Origin: Pseudodesulfovibrio sp.
Lineage (GTDB): Bacteria > Desulfobacterota > Desulfovibrionia > Desulfovibrionales > Desulfovibrionaceae
Length of the DNA: 63,135 bases
Direction of reading: 5' to 3'
Assembly (NCBI GenBank): GCA_016342345.1
Contig: JAEINO010000018.1
Coordinates: 1 to 63,135 of the forward strand
Shown here: positions 43,732-51,947 of the stretch, in pieces
Layout of the letters: each line of letters begins with the position of its first letter
Position numbering within the stretch: the first letter of the stretch is position 1
Notes under the pieces: model-generated
The model's database searches: none
Seen by the model: only the letters and a program-made list of their open reading frames with translations
Told to the model about the DNA's origin: nothing
Position numbers and translations under genes: made by a program

Positions 43732-46059
43732 ATGGCTAAGAAAATACAATGCATAAGCGGTCACGACAGTGGTGTGCGCACTGATTCGCGCATCCTTGAA
43801 GAACGCATTCAGTTGGCGGTTCGCGAAGGTGCTCGAAAGCTCGAAGTGGATGCCGTGGGCCAGCATGGTATAGGCGGCAGGTTGTGGGTGTCCAAGGAGG
43901 AGCCCATCTATGTCACGATCACCGGCTCACCAGGACAGCGTATTGGTTCCAAGGGGTTTCCCGGAACGACCATAGAGGTCCTGGATGGTGTTTCCGATGA
44001 TGTCGGTTGGCTCAATGCCGGTGCTGAAATCATTGTTCACGGAAATGCTTCCAATGGCGCATGTAATGCCATGGCTCAGGGTAAGGTGTTTGTTGCGGGC
44101 AATATAGGTGCGCGTGGCATGACCATGACCAAGACCAATCCGCGTTTCGAGCCACCGGAGTTGTGGGTGCTCGGTTCAGTGGGGGACTATTTTGCCGAGT
44201 TCATGGCTGGTGGTACGGCTGTTGTTTGTGGTCACGAGGCCCAGGACTCGAAGAATGTCCTTGGCTACCGGCCCTGCGTTGGCATGGTTGGTGGGCGTAT
44301 TTTCGTGCGTGGTCCCATCGACGGTTTTTCTCAGGCTGATTCCAAGATGGAATCCATAGATGACGAGACCTGGACATGGCTCACGGAAAATCTTGCGGCA
44401 TATCTCAAGAAGATCAGGAAAACCCGGTTGCTCAAAAAGCTCACAAGGCGTGAGGAATGGCAGCTTATTCGTGCCAAGACGCCTTTCGAGAAGAAAGGCA
44501 GGGTTCGCAGGTCCATTTCCGATTTCCGGGCCAATGTGTGGGATGCGGAATTGGGACGTGGTGGTCTGATTGGTGATCTGACCGATCTGGATCGTTCTCC
44601 GATTCCATTGATTGTTCATGGTGAATTGCGGCGCAGTGTGCCGGTCTGGGAAAACCGCAAGTACATGGCTCCCTGCCAGTCCAGTTGTCCGACCGGAATG
44701 CCTGTTCAGGAACGGTGGCGTCTGGTGCGAGACGGTCTGGTCGATGAGGCCGTTGATCTCGCCTTGGCGTACACGCCTTTCCCTGCCACGGTTTGCGGCT
44801 ATCTCTGTCCGAACCTGTGCATGGAGGGATGTACTCGGCAAACCGGGAACATGGCCTCGGTGGACATTACCAAACTCGGGCGGGAAGGGCATAAGAGCAA
44901 GGCTCCCAAGATGCCGCCGCTGTCTGGCAAGCGTGTTGCCGTCATCGGTGGGGGGCCAGCCGGTATTTCCATAGCCTGGCAGATTCGTATGAAAGGGCAT
45001 GAGGCTGTTGTCTATGACATGGCTGAGACCCTGGGTGGCAAGATTGCCTCGGCCATTCCCGATAGTCGTGTTCCCAGAGAGGTGGTTGAAGCGGAAATCG
45101 AACGTGCAGCTAAGGTGTTGCCGCATGTTCATTTGCGGCAGGAACTCAAGTCTCGGGAGTTCGAGGAACTCAAGGAAGAATACGAGTTCGTGATTTTGGC
45201 CATAGGTGCGCAAAAACCGCGCATGATTCCGGTTCCAGGTCATGAACGCATCACGCCAGCCCTGACATTTCTTCAGGAAGTCAAGAAGGGCAGGATGAAG
45301 GCTGGCAGAAAGGTTGTCATCATCGGTGCTGGCAATGTCGGTTGTGATGTTGCCACCGTGGCTGCTGGTGTCGGGGCGGAGGAGATCACTCTCATTGATA
45401 TTCAGGAACCGGCATCCTTTGGCAAGGAGCGCAAGGAGGCCGAAGAAGTAGGGGCGCGATTCAAGTGGCCGTGTTTCACCAAGGAAGTGACCGAGAAAGG
45501 AGTGCTGTTGCAATCAGGCGAATTGCTGGAGGCGGATACGGTCATCATGTCCATCGGCGATCAGCCGGATGTGGAATTCCTGCCGGATACGATTGCACTT
45601 GATCGTGGACACGTGGTGGTCAACGATGACTACCAGACCACTGATGCCAAGGTGTTTGCCATCGGCGACATTGTGCGCCCCGGTCTTCTGACCCATGCCA
45701 TCGGTCATGGCCGTCGTGCTGCCGAGGTCATTGATGACATTTTTGCCGGTCGTCGGCCACGGTCAGATACCCGTGAGATGATAGACTATACTCGCATGAC
45801 TCTTGAATATTTTGATCCACGCGTCATTGAGTTCAGTGATATGAACCAGTGCGCTGCGGAATGTTCGTCCTGCGGTTCCTGCCGGGATTGCTACTTGTGT
45901 GAGACCATTTGTCCGCAGGTTGCAATCAGTCGTATCGAACTGGACAATGGCGGCTTTGAAAGGGTTGTTGATCCTGACAAATGCATTGCCTGTGGATTTT
46001 GTGCAAACTCATGTCCCTGCGGTATCTGGGATATGAAGCAAGCTGCACCGATTGAGTAA
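43732..46059 (+). CDS. glutamate synthase GXGXG domain fused to GltD-like NAD(P) oxidoreductase and ferredoxin domain
   Basis: A 775-residue fusion. Residues 1 to about 230 are the GXGXG beta-helix normally found at the C-terminus of GltB (GSPGQRIGSKGFPGTTIEVL, NGACNAMAQGKVFVAGNIGARGM). From about 313 a GltD-type Fe-S segment (CQSSCPTGMPVQE, CGYLCPNLCMEGC) leads to an FAD fold (VAVIGGGPAGISIAW, about 400) and an NAD(P) fold (VVIIGAGNVGCDVA, about 527). The C-terminus has two 4Fe-4S sets (CSSCGSCRDCYLCETIC, CIACGFCANSCPC). It carries electrons from NAD(P)H or ferredoxin to the FMN subunit upstream. Confidence 0.92.
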   Translation: MAKKIQCISGHDSGVRTDSRILEERIQLAVREGARKLEVDAVGQHGIGGRLWVSKEEPIYVTITGSPGQRIGSKGFPGTTIEVLDGVSDDVGWLNAGAEIIVHGNASNGACNAMAQGKVFVAGNIGARGMTMTKTNPRFEPPELWVLGSVGDYFAEFMAGGTAVVCGHEAQDSKNVLGYRPCVGMVGGRIFVRGPIDGFSQADSKMESIDDETWTWLTENLAAYLKKIRKTRLLKKLTRREEWQLIRAKTPFEKKGRVRRSISDFRANVWDAELGRGGLIGDLTDLDRSPIPLIVHGELRRSVPVWENRKYMAPCQSSCPTGMPVQERWRLVRDGLVDEAVDLALAYTPFPATVCGYLCPNLCMEGCTRQTGNMASVDITKLGREGHKSKAPKMPPLSGKRVAVIGGGPAGISIAWQIRMKGHEAVVYDMAETLGGKIASAIPDSRVPREVVEAEIERAAKVLPHVHLRQELKSREFEELKEEYEFVILAIGAQKPRMIPVPGHERITPALTFLQEVKKGRMKAGRKVVIIGAGNVGCDVATVAAGVGAEEITLIDIQEPASFGKERKEAEEVGARFKWPCFTKEVTEKGVLLQSGELLEADTVIMSIGDQPDVEFLPDTIALDRGHVVVNDDYQTTDAKVFAIGDIVRPGLLTHAIGHGRRAAEVIDDIFAGRRPRSDTREMIDYTRMTLEYFDPRVIEFSDMNQCAAECSSCGSCRDCYLCETICPQVAISRIELDNGGFERVVDPDKCIACGFCANSCPCGIWDMKQAAPIE

Positions 46060-46112
46060 AGGCGACAAACCGTTACACTGTCTTGTCTGGTTTGCAGAAA
46101 TGCAATCCGAGT

Positions 46113-46154
46113 GCGGTTCGGTGTGATATTTCATGCCGAACCGCCTTGTTTTCC
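46113..46154 (+). terminator. terminator after the glutamate synthase operon
   Basis: GCGGTTCGG (46113-46121) pairs with CCGAACCGC (46136-46144), loop of 14 bases, followed by CTTGTTTTCC. Confidence 0.6.
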
Positions 46155-46195
46155 TGAGACGGGAACGCTACATTCCATCCAACCGGGAGATATGA

Positions 46196-46567
46196 ATGCC
46201 GAATCAAGCATTGTCGGATTTGATCGTTTTTCTTGAAAAAACCGCCGCAGACGTCAAACGTTTGGAAGCGGAAGCTGAAATACTTATTCAAAGCGAAGGG
46301 CAAATTGCCTTTCAGACAAAAGTGGAAGACAAGGCCGAAATACTCGCTGCCCTGGGCGAAAAGGCCTGGAGATTGACCGAGAGGATTGAAGGGGAGCTGA
46401 GTAACGAGATAGCTCGAAAACTTGAGCAGTTTTCCATGAGCGCAAGTGCGGCACTTCGGATCGGCAGTGTCTTTTTCATGACCGCATTGCTCTATCCCGA
46501 GGATCACAAGCCGGGCGAACCCAATGATCTTGAAGTACTCATTCAGGATTTGAAGGGGAAAGTCTAA
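46196..46567 (+). CDS. conserved hypothetical cytosolic protein
   Basis: A 123-residue protein that I do not recognise. It is acidic and largely helical (LIVFLEKTAADVKRLEAEAEILIQSEG, KAEILAALGEKAWRLTERIEG) with one moderately hydrophobic stretch (SAALRIGSVFFMTALLY) that may be a buried helix rather than a membrane span. GGGAG lies 8 bases before the ATG. Its stop codon overlaps the stop of the convergent PilZ gene by 2 bases. Confidence 0.65.
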   Translation: MPNQALSDLIVFLEKTAADVKRLEAEAEILIQSEGQIAFQTKVEDKAEILAALGEKAWRLTERIEGELSNEIARKLEQFSMSASAALRIGSVFFMTALLYPEDHKPGEPNDLEVLIQDLKGKV

Positions 46568-47259
46568 TTCGGGAGTTTGAAATTCCGGTCTTTCTGGGCG
46601 GCTTTTCTGGCTGCCTGCTGTTTTTGGCCGAGCAGGACGATTTCATGGATCGCGTCATCCTGTGTCCTGTCGAGGTCCTCGAAGACGCAACCGACCGATC
46701 CGCGTTCGTGACGCATGACTTTGCACATGACTTCTGAAACCTTGTTCTTGCCGTCAAGGTAGATGTTCATTTTGAGTTTGACCCCGCTTTTTACGCGAGG
46801 TTTCTCGAAATCGAACCCAAGGCCTGTTGCACTGATATCCGTGACCGGGAATTGCTTGTTGAGCCGGGAAACATGCACAGTCAGGTTTTTGACCGAAATT
46901 CTCATGGCGTTACGGTTCTTGGATAGTGTGTCTTCGCCCTTGAGGGAGATGCTGAACCCCAAGGCCGCTTCATCGATGGGGGCGGCGTGAACCGTTTTGG
47001 TCTTTTTCCGTTTATTTCCCTTGCCGCTGATGCTGATGAGCAGGTTGTCGGAGGTCGTGTTCTTTGAGGACTTTTTCCGCTTTTCCTTGACTGGTTTGGT
47101 TTTGGAGGATTGACTTACATTTGTCTCCTCGGTCGGAGCTTTTTTCTTTTTTTTTGATATACCTTTTTTTGCGACTTTTTTACTGGTCGCGTTCTTTTTC
47201 CCGGGTGTACCCTTGCCGGATTTTGAAAAAAAATTCGATATGATATCAAAAAGGCCCAT
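46564..47259 (-). CDS. PilZ-domain protein with lysine-rich N-terminal tail
   Basis: A 231-residue protein. The C-terminal PilZ domain keeps both c-di-GMP motifs: RNAMR (RxxxR, 116-120) and DISATG ((D/N)xSxxG, 141-146), then FDFEKPRVKSGVKLKMNIYLDG and RHERGSVGCVFEDL. So nucleotide binding is likely. Residues 16-88 form a long, highly basic, disordered tail (repeated KK, SK, KRK), preceded by an amphipathic helix MGLFDIISNFFSKS that could touch membrane. The effector target is unknown; control of motility or surface functions is typical of the family. Confidence 0.85.
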   Translation of the reverse strand: MGLFDIISNFFSKSGKGTPGKKNATSKKVAKKGISKKKKKAPTEETNVSQSSKTKPVKEKRKKSSKNTTSDNLLISISGKGNKRKKTKTVHAAPIDEAALGFSISLKGEDTLSKNRNAMRISVKNLTVHVSRLNKQFPVTDISATGLGFDFEKPRVKSGVKLKMNIYLDGKNKVSEVMCKVMRHERGSVGCVFEDLDRTQDDAIHEIVLLGQKQQAARKAAQKDRNFKLPN

Positions 47260-47456
47260 GGTTCACCGCTTTGAGCTGAAATTCATTTTGTTACGGCATT
47301 ATTATTATGCAAAACGGGTGGTTCTGACAAGAGATCGTTTGAGAATGGGCAAGGGAGTAGCTGAAAATATTATGAAGAGGGTTGACATTTAACGGTTTTG
47401 AGGAGAATGATCTATCATCTTTTCAAGCTTTAGAGGGTTGATCGAGGAGGAATAAC

Positions 47457-47600
47457 ATGATTGGTGAATTGCTTTCCGGAATGGCTCATAGTTCTGGGCC
47501 CGGTTTTGTCGGTGTTTCCCTGATTTTCATCTACCTTGCCTGGATTCTTGTTATCGGATGTATCCGTGTCAAAGAAGCCATGGACGAGGACCACCACTAG
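47457..47600 (+). CDS. small single-span membrane protein (47 aa)
   Basis: A 47-codon gene with a strong ribosome-binding site (GAGGAGGAATAAC just before the ATG). The product starts MIGELLSGMAHSSGPG, has one hydrophobic span (FVGVSLIFIYLAWILVIGCI, about 17-36) and a charged tail RVKEAMDEDHH. A TTGACA element lies 70 bases upstream, but its -10 box is poor. Two hairpins follow immediately. The function is unknown; such proteins often act as subunits or regulators of larger membrane complexes, but none is adjacent. Confidence 0.65.
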   Translation: MIGELLSGMAHSSGPGFVGVSLIFIYLAWILVIGCIRVKEAMDEDHH

Positions 47601-47609
47601 AAAATTGAA

Positions 47610-47631
47610 ACGCGATGCATATGCATCGCGT
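47610..47631. repeat. 22-bp perfect palindrome after the small membrane protein gene
   Basis: Perfect dyad of 11-bp arms (ACGCGATGCAT and its complement) with no loop, 10 bases after the stop codon. As RNA it would fold with a tiny loop; as DNA it could be a binding site. It precedes the terminator at 47647. Confidence 0.6.
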
Positions 47632-47646
47632 CTTGATCTTTTTGAG

Positions 47647-47684
47647 AAAGACCGCCTTCCTTTATTGGAGGGCGGTCTTTTGTT
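47647..47684 (+). terminator. terminator, small membrane protein gene and convergent rfbA
   Basis: AAAGACCGCCTTCC pairs with the complementary GGAGGGCGGTCTTT around TTTATT, with TTTT on the plus strand. The A-rich left side also gives U-residues for the minus strand, so it may serve rfbA too. Confidence 0.8.
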
Positions 47685-48574
47685 CAGACTGCGCAGGATC
47701 CTTCCTGGTTCTCGAGCACGACTTCCAGCAGGTATTGCCCATAGCTGTTCTTGTTCATCTTGCAGGCAAGTTCCTTGAGTTGGGCGCGGTCGATGAATCC
47801 CATTCTGAAGGCGATTTCTTCAGGACTGGAAATGACGTATCCTTGTCTTTCCTGGACTGCGCGGACAAAGCTGGACGCGCCGTGCAGGGATTCATGGGTG
47901 CCCATGTCCAGCCATGCATAGCCTCGGCCAAGGGTCTGGACTTCAAGGTCACCGCGTTCAAGGTATATTTTGTTGATGTCGGTTATTTCCAGCTCACCTC
48001 TGGCAGAGGGTTTGAGCTTTTTCGCTATGTCCATGACATCGTTGTCGTAGAAATAGAGCCCTGTCACTGCATACTTGGATTTCGGATTAACTGGTTTTTC
48101 CTCAATGGAAAGTGCCCGGTAATCCTTGTCGAATTCCACGACACCGTAGCGTTCCGGGTCTTTCACGAGATAGGCGAAAACAATGCCGCCCTTTTCGAGG
48201 CTGCCTGCCTTCTTGAGAATGGAGCCCAGTCCGTGTCCGTAGTATATGTTGTCGCCGAGGACCAGACAGACATTGTCGCTACCGATGAAATCTTCGCCGA
48301 TAATGAAGGCCTGGGCCAGTCCCTCTGGCTTGGGCTGTTCACGGTATTCAAGGTTGAGACCGAGTTGGGAACCGTCGCCGAGCAACTCCTTGAAACGAGG
48401 CAGGTCATGGGGGGTGGAAATGATGAGAATGTCCTTGATCCCGGCCAGCATGAGCGTTGACAGCGGGTAGTAGATCATCGGCTTGTCATATACCGGCAAA
48501 AGTTGTTTGCTGACCACGCGGGTCAGAGGGTGGAGTCGCGTGCCGGAACCGCCGGCAAGGATGATGCCTTTCAT
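47684..48574 (-). CDS. rfbA: glucose-1-phosphate thymidylyltransferase
   Basis: A 296-residue RfbA/RmlA, which makes dTDP-glucose, the first step of dTDP-rhamnose synthesis for O-antigen or other surface glycans. Signature blocks: [117 protein letters not shown]. The length is normal. The other rml genes are not adjacent. Confidence 0.95.
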   Translation of the reverse strand: MKGIILAGGSGTRLHPLTRVVSKQLLPVYDKPMIYYPLSTLMLAGIKDILIISTPHDLPRFKELLGDGSQLGLNLEYREQPKPEGLAQAFIIGEDFIGSDNVCLVLGDNIYYGHGLGSILKKAGSLEKGGIVFAYLVKDPERYGVVEFDKDYRALSIEEKPVNPKSKYAVTGLYFYDNDVMDIAKKLKPSARGELEITDINKIYLERGDLEVQTLGRGYAWLDMGTHESLHGASSFVRAVQERQGYVISSPEEIAFRMGFIDRAQLKELACKMNKNSYGQYLLEVVLENQEGSCAV

Positions 48575-48709
48575 GTGGGCCTCGCTGGTGCTGTGATTTA
48601 CTTCGCGTTTGAGTTAGGATACATCCCAACTGCACGGTCGCAATGCAGTATAGGACCGGGATAAAACAAAAAGCAACAGGCATTTGGCTGGTTTGAAACC
48701 AAGAGGATT

Positions 48710-49444
48710 ATGAATACTCCATATTTTCAATTTTCCGGTGGCATTTTTGTGGCCCTGTTTTTTATGGTGGCCCTGTTTTTCCTGTTCATCTTTCTGCCGG
48801 TGAGCATCGTGGCCGAGGCCTTTTCCAAGCTCGGACTGACCCCGGCCCAAGGGGTCTTGATGCTCATTGCCATTCTTTTGGGCAGAGGGGTGAATCTGCC
48901 TGTGTTCACAAGTGAACGCCTGGTCGTTGTGCAGACGCCCAGTACTTTCAATTACACAATGGATGCGGCTGGTCACCCTGTCAGGATCGAGCAGGAGACT
49001 TCCAACGAGTTGAAAAAACAGGTTTTTGCCGTTAATCTTGGTGGGTTTGTTCTGCCCTTGCTGTTGTGTATCACCTTTCTCATCCGTCTGCACATGAATG
49101 ATCAGGACGATGGGGTTTATACCTGGATCGCCTTTGCCATGGTTATGGTGGCCGGAGGGTGTTATGCCATGACCAAAGCTGATCCGTTCACCGGATTGCG
49201 TCTGCCCCTTGTCATGCCCGCGTTGATGACATTTGTATCGGTGTTCTTTTTTGTGCCTGAGCCGTTTCGGCCTGTGGCGGCCTATGTGGCTGGAACGATG
49301 GGGACCATCATTGGCGGTAATCTTGTTCCGCTTCTTACACCGCGCATTCGGGACTCGGTCGGAACTCCGCTGGTTTCCATTGGTGGTGCCGGGACGTTCG
49401 GGGGCGTTTTTGTTGCCGGTATACTGGCTGTATTGTTGGCATAA
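48710..49444 (+). CDS. DUF1614 integral membrane protein
   Basis: A 244-residue membrane protein with six to seven hydrophobic segments. Family blocks include the first span FVALFFMVALFFLFIFLPVSIVAEAFSKLGLTPAQ, a Gly-rich TMGTIIGGNLVPLL and the near C-terminal VSIGGAGTFGGVFVAGILAVLLA. Its function is not known. The gene precedes a molybdopterin-type gene by 28 bases, so the two may be co-transcribed. Confidence 0.8.
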   Translation: MNTPYFQFSGGIFVALFFMVALFFLFIFLPVSIVAEAFSKLGLTPAQGVLMLIAILLGRGVNLPVFTSERLVVVQTPSTFNYTMDAAGHPVRIEQETSNELKKQVFAVNLGGFVLPLLLCITFLIRLHMNDQDDGVYTWIAFAMVMVAGGCYAMTKADPFTGLRLPLVMPALMTFVSVFFFVPEPFRPVAAYVAGTMGTIIGGNLVPLLTPRIRDSVGTPLVSIGGAGTFGGVFVAGILAVLLA

Positions 49445-49472
49445 TTTTTATCAGGTAGTGAAAGGAGAGGCC

Positions 49473-50261
49473 ATGGCCGTGTGCAAAATTTCATTGTCCC
49501 TGAATATCCCCTTGAAAAAAGGTGAGCGGATTTACATCTGTTCCGATGGAGTTGTTGCTCCTCATGGTGTCTTGAAGTCTCGGTCTGCCTTACCTGCAAT
49601 GCGCGTGGGTGACAGGCTTGTCGAGGGAGACGGTGGTTTTCGGGTTTTGTCTGTCGGATGGATGTCCGGTGGGGCAAGGGACGCATCCGGTCGGGTCTAT
49701 CTGATTGAGGCAGAGCACGATCTCAAGAGTGGAGAGCTTCATTGTTCACTGGAGAGCAGAGGGTATTCTCTTGCCTGGATCACGTTGAGCGACAAGGGCT
49801 CTGCAGGAAAGCGGCATGATGAATCCGGGCCTCTGGTTGGTGAAATCGTTGCCCGTCATCTTGACCTTGGCCTGACCCAGGGATTTATCATTCCGGATGA
49901 AGTTGATCAGTTGAAAGGGCTTTTGAGTGATCTTGCCCTGGTGCAGGGATTTGACCTCATTCTCACCACTGGGGGAACAGGGGTTGCCCCTCGTGATATT
50001 ACGCCCGAGGCAACGCTGGCAGTTATCGAAAAGAGGTTGCCCGGATATGAGCGAGCCATGACTGATGCGAGTCTGGCAAAAACACCGCATGGCGCGATTT
50101 CCCGTGCTGTTGCCGGTACTCTCGGCCATGCAGTTATAGTCAATATGCCTGGCAGCCCCAAGGCCGTGGCCGAATGTCTGGAACCGCTTTTGCCGACATT
50201 ACGTCACACCCTTGAGAAATTGCAGGGAGATCCCTCTGATTGTGCCATTTTGCGTAAATAA
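49473..50261 (+). CDS. MogA/MoaB-type molybdopterin protein with N-terminal MOSC-like segment
   Basis: A 262-residue protein. The C-terminal 165 residues are a MoCF_biosynth/MogA domain (AWITLSDKGSAGKRHDESGPLVGEIV, ILTTGGTGVAPRDITPEAT, PHGAISRAVAGTLGHAVIVNMPGSPKAVAECLEPLLPTL), the enzyme family that adenylates molybdopterin. The first 90 residues (KISLSLNIPLKKGERIYICSDGVV, MRVGDRLVEGDGGFRVLSVGWMSG) look like a small beta domain and may be a truncated MOSC domain; this part is uncertain. ATG at 49473 has AAGGAGAGG upstream. Confidence 0.82.
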   Translation: MAVCKISLSLNIPLKKGERIYICSDGVVAPHGVLKSRSALPAMRVGDRLVEGDGGFRVLSVGWMSGGARDASGRVYLIEAEHDLKSGELHCSLESRGYSLAWITLSDKGSAGKRHDESGPLVGEIVARHLDLGLTQGFIIPDEVDQLKGLLSDLALVQGFDLILTTGGTGVAPRDITPEATLAVIEKRLPGYERAMTDASLAKTPHGAISRAVAGTLGHAVIVNMPGSPKAVAECLEPLLPTLRHTLEKLQGDPSDCAILRK

Positions 50262-50368
50262 TCCGCACTTTTTGGGTTGCGGCTTTGACGGAGAATTGTT
50301 ACACAAGTCATGACCAATTGTTGCAAGTTCAACAGAACCTTAGAAGAATCAAGCAGGATAAAAAAATT

Positions 50369-51736
50369 ATGCGCCTTAAACGGTTTTTGGCTTTAGCTCT
50401 GGCACTCTTTATTCTCACGGGTTTCTCCACCCTGGCTTTTGCACAGGATGCAGACCCCGACATGGGGACGGATGCGGCAGTTGAAGCAGATGATATTTCA
50501 GGTGCGTTCGACCTCGAACGTTCAGTCAAGCGTGCTCTGGCACTCAATCCGAGCATGACGGCCATCAGATCACAGCTTGAGGGTTCCAAATTCGGCACCC
50601 GTTCCAAGCTTGGCAGTTTCGGACCGGCGTTGAGTGGAACATATGGCTACAAGAATTACGGGCGCAAACTTGCTGCCACAGGAAAGCACGGCGATTGGGT
50701 CGGTTCCCTGAATGTCAGTCAGCCTGTCTTCAAGGGATTCAATCTGCTTGCCAACTGGCAGAAGGCCGCACTGACCGAAGAGTCCACTCAGGCCTCTTTG
50801 ACCAATGTGGAATTGTCGCTTATTTCAAGCGTCCAATCCAACTTTTTGTCCCTGCTCAAAGCCCGTATGGATGTCAAAAGCGGAGAGGACTCCGTTGCCC
50901 GTCTTGAGTCTCAGCTCAAGGTTATCAGTGCCTTTTACGAGGTCGGACTCAAGCCAAAAGCCGAAGTTCTGGATGCTGAAGTCGATCTGGCCACGGCAAA
51001 ACAGGATCTGCTGATGGCTCAGAACGAAGTGTCCACCCAGCAGGCCCAGCTCAACACGCTTTTGAACATTCCGCTTGAAGCTGATGCAAACTACGTTGGT
51101 GAGCTTTCTCATGTTCCTTTCAGCCTGAATCTCAAGGAGTGCCTGACACGGGCCTACAACGGCAGGCCTGACCTTGTCGTTGGCAAGAAGAGTGTTGAGA
51201 TAGCCCAGAAGAATTCCACAATTGCTGCAAGCAGTTTCTATCCTTCAGTCGATGCTGATTGGGACTATTACGGCAAGGGTGTTGACGCCGGGTTGAGTCG
51301 TGGCACATATTCCCACGCTTCCAAGGAGTATTGGACTGTTGGTGTTCAGGCATCCATGACCATGTTTGAATGGGGTGCCGATTACTACGATTACAAGCAA
51401 TATGAAGAGACCGTGAAGCAGGTCGAGGCCGAACTTGAGGACACACGTCTCAACGCCGGGTTCGAGGTCAAGCAGTCTCTCTTGAATATCAACGAAGCCG
51501 CTGATCGCATCTCGGTTGCCCAGAAGTCCGTTGAAGCAGCAGAGGAAGCGTACCGTATGGCAGTGGCCAGATATCAGGCCCAGGTCGGTACCAATACAGA
51601 TGTGCTGAATGCCCAGGCTCGATTGACGACCAGTGAGGCTCAGCTTTCCCAGGCTCTTGCCGATTACGGAACAGCCATTTCCACTTTGTATGTTGCCATG
51701 GGCGAGAAGAATCTCGGTCTGACAAAGTTCGAGTAG
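50369..51736 (+). CDS. TolC-family outer-membrane protein
   Basis: A 455-residue outer-membrane channel of the TolC family. A signal peptide (about 1-27, cleaved near AFA/QDA) is followed by the duplicated helical-hairpin pattern (LERSVKRALALNPSMTAIRS, LLKARMDVKSGEDSVARLESQLKVISAFYEVGLKPKAEVLDAEVDLATAKQDL, GRPDLVVGKKSVEIAQKNSTIAASSFYPSVDADWDYYG). No adaptor or transporter is adjacent, so it may serve a type I exporter or efflux pump encoded elsewhere. It heads a run of three genes ending in a transglycosylase. Confidence 0.9.
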   Translation: MRLKRFLALALALFILTGFSTLAFAQDADPDMGTDAAVEADDISGAFDLERSVKRALALNPSMTAIRSQLEGSKFGTRSKLGSFGPALSGTYGYKNYGRKLAATGKHGDWVGSLNVSQPVFKGFNLLANWQKAALTEESTQASLTNVELSLISSVQSNFLSLLKARMDVKSGEDSVARLESQLKVISAFYEVGLKPKAEVLDAEVDLATAKQDLLMAQNEVSTQQAQLNTLLNIPLEADANYVGELSHVPFSLNLKECLTRAYNGRPDLVVGKKSVEIAQKNSTIAASSFYPSVDADWDYYGKGVDAGLSRGTYSHASKEYWTVGVQASMTMFEWGADYYDYKQYEETVKQVEAELEDTRLNAGFEVKQSLLNINEAADRISVAQKSVEAAEEAYRMAVARYQAQVGTNTDVLNAQARLTTSEAQLSQALADYGTAISTLYVAMGEKNLGLTKFE

Positions 51737-51740
51737 GTTT

Positions 51741-51947
51741 ATGTTTACTAGCCGCAAACGCTCCTGGCAGGCTCAGGGCATGCTGTGCGACAAATGCGGG
51801 CTTGATCTGACGGCCTATCGTGGTTGCCGGGAAGTGACGTTGCGATGTCCTTCATGCGGAAAGGCCTATGAACTCAAGGAATATGCGTCCGAAATGGATG
51901 ACGATTTCGAGGAGGAAATGGGATTTGTTCCCATGGACAGAATTTGA
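51741..51947 (+). CDS. small zinc-ribbon protein
   Basis: A 68-residue protein with two CxxC knuckles (CDKCG at 16-20 and CPSCG at 36-40), a dual-Cys zinc ribbon, then an acidic tail ending MDDDFEEEMGFVPMDRI. It lies 4 bases after the TolC-like gene and overlaps the transglycosylase reading frame. Probably a regulatory or structural zinc-ribbon peptide. Confidence 0.75.
   Translation: MFTSRKRSWQAQGMLCDKCGLDLTAYRGCREVTLRCPSCGKAYELKEYASEMDDDFEEEMGFVPMDRI

Noticed and set aside
44176-45513. Long minus-strand open frame (445 codons) opposite the glutamate synthase GltD-like gene
   Set aside because: It lies wholly antisense to a well-supported gene, lacks recognisable motifs and shows the amino-acid bias of a shadow frame.
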